A stretch of 6,027 nucleotides of DNA from JBBQNR01 sp038330145 (GTDB lineage Bacteria > Actinomycetota > Thermoleophilia > Solirubrobacterales > JBBDJG01). A model generated the notes under the pieces. The model ran no database searches, was not told the DNA's origin, and saw only the letters and a list, made by a program, of their open reading frames with translations. Made by a program: the position numbers and the translations under genes. Of the stretch, positions 1 to 5,293 are shown piece by piece; position 1 is the first letter of the stretch, and each line of letters starts with the position of its first letter. The stretch is taken from assembly GCA_038330145.1 (NCBI GenBank), contig JBBQNR010000132.1:1-6027 (forward strand). Direction: 5' to 3'.

Positions 1-95
1 CGGACGGGGTCTACCACGCGCCCGTCAGCGCCGCGCAACCGCACGCTGAGTGAGTCGACCGACAGCAGCGGCACGGCGGCGTTTGGGGCGCTCAC
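1..95 (-). CDS. ABC transporter ATP-binding protein, DppD/OppD type (N-terminus only, runs off the left edge)
   Basis: The first 31 codons of a gene that continues beyond base 1. A GTG start at 95-93 overlaps the TGA stop of the upstream DppC-type permease in a GTGA junction (92-95). The product begins MSAPNAAVPLLSVDSLSVRL, followed by RGADGRVVDPV. This matches the opening beta-strands of oligopeptide/dipeptide ABC ATPases, where an 'LLxVxxLSVxF' strand and a short loop precede the Walker A motif. Walker A, the signature motif and Walker B would all lie outside the window, so ATPase activity cannot be checked here. A second in-frame GTG at codon 8 (base 74) is a possible alternative start. 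The position directly after the two permease genes is where dppD normally sits, which strongly supports the call. The product would be a cytoplasmic subunit powering the two permeases. The call rests on a short fragment plus gene order. Confidence 0.82.
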   Translation of the reverse strand, partial: MSAPNAAVPLLSVDSLSVRLRGADGRVVDPV

Positions 96-961
96 GCCGC
101 AACCGTCAGCCGCCGGCTGACATAGTCGCCGACAGCCGCGAACGAGTAGATCGCCATGGCCAGGAAAAGCCCCGGGAACACGGCGGCCCACCATTGACCG
201 GTCACCATATTGTTGGCACCGACCGCGATCATTGAGCCCCACTCCGGCGTCGGAGGTCGCAGTCCGGCCCCTACGAAGCTGAGGCCAGCTGTCAGCAAGA
301 TCGTCCACCCCACCGTCACAGACAGCTGGACGACGACCGGGCCTAGCGAGTTCGGGAGGATGTGGCGCCAGAGGATCCGTGACGGGGACAGACCGCTCAC
401 GACCGCCGACTGAATGAACTCGCGCTTTCGTAGGCGGATCGCTTGCGTGTACGCGATCCGCGCGTAGAGCGGCGCGTTGATGAAGCCCACAACCAAGATG
501 ATGTTGACGATGCTCTGCCCGAGAAACGCGACAACCGCCATCGCCAAGATCAGGACCGGAAAGGCCTGAAACATGTCACTGGTCCGAATGAGCAGGATGG
601 CGATCCCGCCCAGGTAGCCGGCGACAAGCCCTATCACGACGCCGGTCACAACCGCGATCGCCGTACCAACTAGGCCAATCGAGACGTCGTATCGAGGAGC
701 GACAACGGCGCGCGAGAAGACGTCCATTCCGTTCTGGTCGGTTCCGAACCAGTGGTCCGAGCTGGGCGGCTGAAGCTCCTTCCCCGAGAAGATCTGCTCA
801 CCGCCATGGGGCGCGACAGCGCCGCCAAACAACGCGAGGAACACCATTAACAGAGCAATGGCCATCGCCACCCTATCGGACCAGGAGGTCGACATGGCGG
901 CCCGCGCCGACCCGCGCTTAAGGCGACCCGGGAGCGATCGCAGGCCGTTCGCAGCCGTCAT
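92..961 (-). CDS. ABC transporter permease, DppC/OppC type
   Basis: A 289-residue inner-membrane permease, a normal length for the DppC/OppC family. It should pair with the DppB-type subunit to form the channel for a peptide-like or small amide substrate. After a basic N-terminus (residues 1-30) comes a first membrane segment at about 31-50. The family hallmark HWFGTDQNGMDVFSR follows at 70-84, in a short external loop. Further hydrophobic segments lie at about 95-117, 121-145, 149-166, 208-232 and 256-277. The cytoplasmic EAA loop that docks on the ATPase is at about 181-204 (Glu181, Gly190, then ILPN at 201-204). The C-terminal family motif is GLSFVGAGLRPPTPEWGSMI at 226-245. The ATG at 961 overlaps the dppB stop in an ATGA junction (958-961), so translation is probably coupled. 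Met23 (base 895) is an alternative start, but it would discard the coupled one. Transported substrate cannot be predicted from the permease. Confidence 0.95.
   Translation of the reverse strand: MTAANGLRSLPGRLKRGSARAAMSTSWSDRVAMAIALLMVFLALFGGAVAPHGGEQIFSGKELQPPSSDHWFGTDQNGMDVFSRAVVAPRYDVSIGLVGTAIAVVTGVVIGLVAGYLGGIAILLIRTSDMFQAFPVLILAMAVVAFLGQSIVNIILVVGFINAPLYARIAYTQAIRLRKREFIQSAVVSGLSPSRILWRHILPNSLGPVVVQLSVTVGWTILLTAGLSFVGAGLRPPTPEWGSMIAVGANNMVTGQWWAAVFPGLFLAMAIYSFAAVGDYVSRRLTVAA
105..121. repeat. Short perfect inverted repeat just upstream of the DppD-type start
   Basis: Seven-base arms GTCAGCC and GGCTGAC flank a three-base GCC spacer, inside the last codons of the DppC-type gene. In the mRNA it would fold into a small GC-rich hairpin ending ten bases before the GTG start at 95. 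No T-run follows, so it is not a typical terminator. It may tune initiation or stability, or be chance in a GC-rich coding sequence. Confidence 0.35.
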
Positions 962-1965
962 GACGTGCGGATTCTCGGGTCGAGGTAGGCATTCAACACG
1001 TCAACGAAGAAATACACGAGTAGTGTGAATAGGGCCGTCACCAGTACGACGCCAGAAATCGCAAAATAGTCGGACGACTGGACGGCTGCGACTGCGTACT
1101 GCCCTAGCCCTCCCCAAGTGAAAACGGTCTCGACCAGCACGGCTCCGCCCAGCATGAAGGCGTACGAATTGCCAATGAGGGCCAACACCGGGGCGACCGA
1201 GTTTCGCAGGGACCGGAGGGCAATTTCGCGCTGGGAGAGGCCGCACGCCTCGGCAAACAGCACGCGCGTCGTCTCCAGCTCCCGCTCCATCGCCCTCCGC
1301 GTCTGACGATAGAACATGCCCGAGTACACGACCGCCAACGTCGCCACGGGAAGCAGCAGATGATCGATCGCAGACAAGAGGACGTCCCACCGACCCGACA
1401 GCACCGAGTCAACCACGAGGAACCCGGTCCCACCAGAGGGCGGCACCTGGCTGATATCTAGCCTTCCCACGGGCGCCGGAGCGATGCCCAAGGCGGTATA
1501 AAAGACCAGCACCAGCAGAATGCCGACCCAGAAGTCTGGCAGCGATCCGGAGAGCCGTCCCCAGTAAGCCGCCACGCGCGCAGCGGGGTGGCTCTGGTGC
1601 ATGCTGGACCACACTCCGAGCGGCACCATCGTAACCAGGCCGAGGATTAGGCTAATCGTGATCAGCTCGAGGGTCGCTGGCAGCCGATGATTGATATCCT
1701 CGAGCACGTTGTTCGTGGTCCGGATCGATCTGCCCCAATCCCCCTGCACAAGGTTTCCGAGATAGGCGGCGTACTGCACGGGGATGGGCTGGTCTAGACG
1801 CAGGGACGCCCTAATCGCATCGACCTGCGCCTGTGAGGCTTGCGGGCCGGCGAGGTAGTAGCTTGGATCGCCGGGCAAAAGGCGGAGCAGGCCAAAGACG
1901 ACCGTGGTGATCACTAGCGCTTGGACGGCGATGACCGCCAACCGACGACCGACGTAGATCAGCAT
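958..1965 (-). CDS. ABC transporter permease, DppB/OppB type
   Basis: A 335-residue inner-membrane permease, full length for the DppB/OppB family and the first gene of the transport block. The N-terminal membrane helix (about 8-30) runs into the family motif LLRLLPGDPSYYLAG (26-40). A periplasmic domain follows with LRLDQPIPVQYAAYLGNL (55-72) and GDWGRS (75-80, usually GDLGxS). Hydrophobic segments lie at about 99-120, 140-160, 200-217, 257-280 and 301-325. The cytoplasmic EAA-type loop is around 230-255 (EACGLSQREIALRSLRN). The C-terminal signatures are VETVFTWGGLGQY (278-290) and DVLNAYLDPRIR (322-333). An ATG start at 1965 is supported by a GGAGG ribosome-binding site seven bases upstream. 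This is the only gene in the window that starts in a clear intergenic gap. No substrate-binding protein gene precedes it, unlike many dpp operons, so that component must be encoded outside the window. Confidence 0.95.
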   Translation of the reverse strand: MLIYVGRRLAVIAVQALVITTVVFGLLRLLPGDPSYYLAGPQASQAQVDAIRASLRLDQPIPVQYAAYLGNLVQGDWGRSIRTTNNVLEDINHRLPATLELITISLILGLVTMVPLGVWSSMHQSHPAARVAAYWGRLSGSLPDFWVGILLVLVFYTALGIAPAPVGRLDISQVPPSGGTGFLVVDSVLSGRWDVLLSAIDHLLLPVATLAVVYSGMFYRQTRRAMERELETTRVLFAEACGLSQREIALRSLRNSVAPVLALIGNSYAFMLGGAVLVETVFTWGGLGQYAVAAVQSSDYFAISGVVLVTALFTLLVYFFVDVLNAYLDPRIRTS

Positions 1966-1972
1966 GCCTCGG

Positions 1973-1977
1973 CCTCC
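1973..1977 (-). promoter_or_regulatory. Shine-Dalgarno sequence of the DppB-type permease gene
   Basis: GGAGG on the minus strand, seven bases before the ATG at 1965. It lies in the only intergenic gap of the window (1966-2001) and fixes that start. The gap shows no stem with a following T-run on the minus strand and no convincing promoter boxes. Read-through from the enzyme genes upstream is therefore the simplest reading. Confidence 0.75.
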
Positions 1978-2001
1978 GCCGTCCCTGTTTGCATCTTCCC
2001 G

Positions 2002-2916
2002 CTACTTCTTCAAATCCGTCCGGGTCTTGGCCGTTGCCAAGCGCTCAGCCGCAGCGATCCACACTTCTTCGCGGAGTTCGAATTCGCCCAGCCGCACGAC
2101 CCGCTGTCGCTCGTCCCAGTCCACGATTCGATCTTCCAGCCCGGCGCTAGTCCCCTGCATCCGAAACTCGCCTAGCGCAGCGGCAAGTGCCTTCGCCGCT
2201 GCCCTGAGGGCGAAATTCGCGAAGAGCGCTATCCGGTAGCCGAGGTCCTCCAGCTCCGCCATCGGAACGAGGGGAGTAAGCCCGCCCTCCACCAGGTTGA
2301 TGAGTTTCGGACCCTCAATCGCTGCGGCGGCGGCCCGTATCTGCTGCGGCGTCTCGAGGGCTTCGATGAAGATCACGTCCGCGCCGGCCTCCCGATAGAG
2401 CTGCGCGCGCTCAACGGCGGCGTCGAAGCCCTCCGGGGCGATCGCGTCGGTTCGCGCGATGAGGACAGTGTCCGGATCGCGACGGCTGTCGCAGGCAGCC
2501 AGGATCTTGGCTGACATGTCTGGTGCGGAAATGAGGCCCTTGCGGTCGAAGTGGCCGCACCGCTTCGGGAACACCTGGTCCTCAATTTGGACGGCCACGG
2601 CTCCGGCGGACTCGGCCTCCCGGATGGCGCGCTGGACGTTGTGGACACCGCCGTGGCCGGTGTCGAGGTCTGCCACTACAGGCAGCGATGTCGCATCCGC
2701 GATTGCCCGAAGATTTGCGAAGTACTCATCCGGACGGAGCAGGCCCACGTCCGGAGCGGCAAGGTAGGCGTTAGCGATGCCCGCTCCCGAGGCGTACACA
2801 GCGTCGAAGCCCGCTTCCTCGATGAGTCGGGCGCTGAGCGCATTGAAGGCCCCCGGTACAACGAGGAGTCCTCCTGCCTGCAGGCGATCTCGGAACGCTC
2901 GGGCGGCGGCCGTCAC
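2002..2916 (-). CDS. Isocitrate lyase/PEP mutase superfamily lyase (2-methylisocitrate lyase / 2,3-dimethylmalate lyase type)
   Basis: A 304-residue cytoplasmic TIM-barrel enzyme, close to the usual 280-300 residues of PrpB-like proteins. Members cleave the C-C bond of 2-hydroxy dicarboxylates or tricarboxylates (methylisocitrate, dimethylmalate), hydrolyse oxaloacetate, or act on phosphonates. Visible motifs are SGAG (43-46), the Mg-binding ADLDTGHGG (82-90, Asp83 and Asp85), IEDQVFPKRCGH (111-122) with catalytic Cys120, ARTDA (154-158, Arg155), Glu185, and Asn207 followed by EGG (210-212). The KRCGH motif with cysteine marks a lyase or hydrolase rather than a PEP mutase, which has a different loop there. 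The DxDTG form and LVEGGLTP resemble 2,3-dimethylmalate lyase-like members more than E. coli PrpB. The GTG start at 2916 overlaps the asparaginase-like stop in a GTGA junction, with GAGGAG at 2928-2933 upstream. No prpC or prpD homologue is visible, so a standard methylcitrate cycle role is not supported. Family is certain; substrate is not. Confidence 0.9.
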   Translation of the reverse strand: MTAAARAFRDRLQAGGLLVVPGAFNALSARLIEEAGFDAVYASGAGIANAYLAAPDVGLLRPDEYFANLRAIADATSLPVVADLDTGHGGVHNVQRAIREAESAGAVAVQIEDQVFPKRCGHFDRKGLISAPDMSAKILAACDSRRDPDTVLIARTDAIAPEGFDAAVERAQLYREAGADVIFIEALETPQQIRAAAAAIEGPKLINLVEGGLTPLVPMAELEDLGYRIALFANFALRAAAKALAAALGEFRMQGTSAGLEDRIVDWDERQRVVRLGEFELREEVWIAAAERLATAKTRTDLKK

Positions 2917-3887
2917 TGCTCCGCAAGCTCCTCGCGGAAGATCTCGTCCACCGCATCAGGCTCCGTCGTCTCAGACAGCGCTGCCATTAGCAGAGATCTG
3001 GCCTTCGTCGGTGCGAGATCACCAGCCATGATTACGCCGAATTCGCGAAGCTGCCGTGCGCTCCCGATGCCACCGTCCTTGGCCACCACCCGCCCCTGGA
3101 GACTCGGCACGGCGAAGACAACGACCCGGCCGCTGGCGACGAGACGACGGATCGGATCGACCCAAGATGGAGGCACGGTCCCGCGTCCGGGGAAGCCACT
3201 GACCACAACGCCTATCGTGTCCGAGCGCTCGAGCGCCTCGAGGAGAAGCGGACGCGCATCGAAGGATGCGGTCACAAGCTCGACTCGACGCTCCAAACCG
3301 CCGAAACGCCGTGTTCGCGAGGGTCGCTCGCGCCGGACGATGACCGTCCCGCCGTCGACGTAGCCGAGTGCGCCGACACCGGGTGATGCGAATCCAGCCG
3401 CGCTCGCTCCATTGAGCTTGAGAACATCGCGCGGGTGGTGAATTTCGCCGTTCACGATCACGTAGACGCCGCGACGGTGCCCGTCGGCCGCATGCACGAA
3501 CAGGAGCGCGTCGCGCAGGTTCGCCGGACCATCGGGCGTTAGATCCGTCGCCGGCCTCATCGCGCCAGTAATGGCAACCGGGATGGACGCGCCAAGAAGC
3601 AGGTCCAACAGGTAGGCCGTTTCTGACAGAGTAGCGGTACCTTGCGTGACGACGATCCCGTGGGTGCCGGCTTCGGCGAGTTCGCCTATCGTCGCCGCAA
3701 GTCGGAGAAGATGCCCGCAGGATAGCGCGGAGCTCATTTCGCGACAGAGGTCGAGCGACTGGACGCGCGGCAGCTCGAGCCCGAGTGAGGCCACAAGCTC
3801 GTCCGCGCTGAGCCGAGGCATCGTCGGAGCATCGCGCGACTCCGCGGCGGCCGAGATGGTACCGCCGGTGCCGATTACGGCGATCAT
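2913..3887 (-). CDS. L-asparaginase-like amidohydrolase with an altered substrate motif
   Basis: A 324-residue protein, typical length for the type I/II (bacterial) asparaginase family, which hydrolyses the side-chain amide of asparagine through a Thr nucleophile. There is no signal peptide, so it is probably cytoplasmic. The N-terminal motif GTGGTI (6-11) carries the first catalytic Thr (Thr10). The second motif, usually THGTDT, reads TQGTAT (81-86). Thr84 is kept, but the Asp of the Thr-Lys-Asp triad, which also contacts the substrate alpha-amino group in E. coli asparaginase II, is Ala85. The triad Lys appears as Lys157 in DVLKLNG (154-160). GAMRPATDLTPDGPANLRDA (108-127) is the strongly conserved family block, and the C-terminal domain (about 200-324) is complete. 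The ATG at 3887 overlaps the upstream stop in an ATGA junction. The protein looks intact rather than decayed. Activity on plain L-asparagine is doubtful; a related amide such as a half-amide or N-substituted substrate is possible. Confidence 0.88.
   Translation of the reverse strand: MIAVIGTGGTISAAAESRDAPTMPRLSADELVASLGLELPRVQSLDLCREMSSALSCGHLLRLAATIGELAEAGTHGIVVTQGTATLSETAYLLDLLLGASIPVAITGAMRPATDLTPDGPANLRDALLFVHAADGHRRGVYVIVNGEIHHPRDVLKLNGASAAGFASPGVGALGYVDGGTVIVRRERPSRTRRFGGLERRVELVTASFDARPLLLEALERSDTIGVVVSGFPGRGTVPPSWVDPIRRLVASGRVVVFAVPSLQGRVVAKDGGIGSARQLREFGVIMAGDLAPTKARSLLMAALSETTEPDAVDEIFREELAEQ
2928..2933 (-). promoter_or_regulatory. Probable Shine-Dalgarno sequence of the lyase gene
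   Basis: GAGGAG on the minus strand, 11 bases upstream of the GTG at 2916 and inside the 3' end of the asparaginase-like gene. It supports the GTG start, which would also be served by re-initiation at the GTGA stop/start overlap. The spacing is slightly long, so coupling may matter more. Confidence 0.45.
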
Positions 3888-5293
3888 GCCGACGTCCCGC
3901 CCGGTCGGAACTCGCCGCTCGGTTCGGCGCGCAGGCCGCCGTTACGCCAGACAATCTTGCCGCGCAGCACGGTTGTGGCGGGCCATCCGGTCAGGGTCCG
4001 TCCCTCGAACGGACTGTGGTCCGCACGGGACCTCAGGGAGGCAACGGTGACGGCGTCAGTCTTAGACAAGTCACACAGGGTGACGTTAGCGTCGTATCCC
4101 GGTGCAATCCGTCCCTGACGTCGGTCGAGGTTGAGCGTCAGGGCGGGCGTCTCGCACATCACTTGTCGAAGGCGGGAAAGGGTCAGCTTTCCGCGGGCGA
4201 CCGCATCGAGCATGACCGGAAGCATGATCCCGAGCAACGAGCGACCGCTCGCGCCTGTGTCCCATACGGATCGGTCTCGGTAGACATCTTTGGTTGTGGC
4301 GGCGTGGTCACTGCCGATGAAGTCGACGGTCCCATCGCGGACGGCCTCCCAGAGAGCCGCAGAATCCCCCGCGAACTTGACCGACGGCTGAACGCGGGTC
4401 CAGGCTGGACCATCGGGTGCGCCGGTGGTGAAGGCTGTGGTCTCGAGATAGAGGGGCGTGGTTTCGACGTACACCTCGACGCCTTCACGTTTCGCGGCCC
4501 GGATAGGCTCTAGAGACAGGGCCGAGCTTAGGTGGACGATTACGATGGGGCATCCGGTCATCCGGGCGAGATAGAGCGCAGAGGCGACCGATTCGGCCTC
4601 AACGACGGGGGGGCGACAATGAGCCCACGTTACATCGGTGAGGGGCGCGTTGCGCCCGAGGTCCGGGTACTGGGCCTGTAGGTCCTCCTGAAAGACCCGG
4701 ATGAGTGCCGCATTCTCGCAGTGGATCTTGACGATTGCTTCGCGGCCATTTCGCCGCATCTCGACGACCTTCAGCATAACCCGGTAAAGCAACGAATCAT
4801 CGGTTCCGCCGAAGTCATAAACGTCCGATCCGGTGTAGGGCCGGAGCACCTTGAACCCCGTAACGCCTGCCTCTACTAGGGCTTCCATCTGCCCGATCTG
4901 CGCAGAGTTCAGGATCGGGTATGCGACCGCGACGTCGACGGCGGCATTCGCCCCGATGAGCTGCCCGGTGTAACGGAGGTGGTCAAGCAGATCGCCGCGC
5001 ACGCCGAGCGGAAAGTATCCCACCGTCGTGATCCCACCAGCGGCCGCGGCGACCGTCTCCGACCGAATGATGTCCGCCTCGTCGATGTCGAACGGCCAGT
5101 TCAGGTGGACGTGTGGGTCAATGACCCCCGGCAACGCCAACAATCCGGAGCCGTCGACCGTGTCTCGGGCCACGCGCTCACCGGACTCATGGACGACCTC
5201 GAGCGATACAAATCTGCTATCGCGGATGCCGATGTTCACGTTCGGCCCGTCGATGGAGGTGACATTGCGAATCAGCAGATCGAGATCAGGCAT
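3884..5293 (-). CDS. Metal-dependent cyclic amidohydrolase (hydantoinase/dihydropyrimidinase/dihydroorotase family)
   Basis: A 469-residue amidohydrolase-superfamily enzyme. Such enzymes open cyclic amides, ureides or imides (hydantoins, dihydropyrimidines, allantoin, dihydroorotate) with a binuclear metal centre in the cytoplasm. The likely metal ligands are all present: His61 and His63 (DPHVH, 59-63), Lys148 for carbamylation (GFKVL), His191 (IHCEN), His254 (IVHLSS) and Asp329 (GSDHAA). Tyr153 sits five residues after the Lys, as does the catalytic Tyr155 of D-hydantoinases. The C-terminal SPFEGRTLTGWPATTVLRGK (427-446) is the usual closing beta-sandwich motif of this group. The substrate-loop segment usually reading [S/N/C]PP[L/I]R is QPSVK (302-306), so specificity may differ from known enzymes. 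An open frame extends upstream to 5428, but the ATG at 5293 gives the canonical MPDLDLLIRNVT start and overlaps the previous stop by eight bases. The longer version would add 45 basic, unconserved residues inside the upstream gene. Exact substrate unknown. Confidence 0.92.
   Translation of the reverse strand: MPDLDLLIRNVTSIDGPNVNIGIRDSRFVSLEVVHESGERVARDTVDGSGLLALPGVIDPHVHLNWPFDIDEADIIRSETVAAAAGGITTVGYFPLGVRGDLLDHLRYTGQLIGANAAVDVAVAYPILNSAQIGQMEALVEAGVTGFKVLRPYTGSDVYDFGGTDDSLLYRVMLKVVEMRRNGREAIVKIHCENAALIRVFQEDLQAQYPDLGRNAPLTDVTWAHCRPPVVEAESVASALYLARMTGCPIVIVHLSSALSLEPIRAAKREGVEVYVETTPLYLETTAFTTGAPDGPAWTRVQPSVKFAGDSAALWEAVRDGTVDFIGSDHAATTKDVYRDRSVWDTGASGRSLLGIMLPVMLDAVARGKLTLSRLRQVMCETPALTLNLDRRQGRIAPGYDANVTLCDLSKTDAVTVASLRSRADHSPFEGRTLTGWPATTVLRGKIVWRNGGLRAEPSGEFRPGGTSA

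Noticed and set aside
1966..2001. Possible terminator or promoter in the 36-base gap
   Set aside because: No stem-loop with a T-run and no convincing -35/-10 pair was seen; only a Shine-Dalgarno sequence is supportable.
1921..2239. Plus-strand small open frames across the lyase/dppB gap
   Set aside because: They overlap real minus-strand genes, have no clear ribosome-binding site and show no recognisable protein features.
2002..2916. Phosphoenolpyruvate mutase (phosphonate biosynthesis)
   Set aside because: The KRCGH loop with catalytic cysteine is the lyase type, and no phosphonopyruvate decarboxylase or other phosphonate gene is nearby.
2551..3363. Plus-strand open frame of 270 codons
   Set aside because: It lies antisense to the lyase and asparaginase-like genes, is rich in Arg/Ser/Pro with no recognisable motif, and is a usual GC-rich shadow.
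3019..3954. Minus-strand open frame of 311 codons overlapping the asparaginase-like gene
   Set aside because: It is an alternative frame of the same DNA, with extreme Arg content and no family motif. The frame at 2913-3887 carries all the asparaginase blocks.
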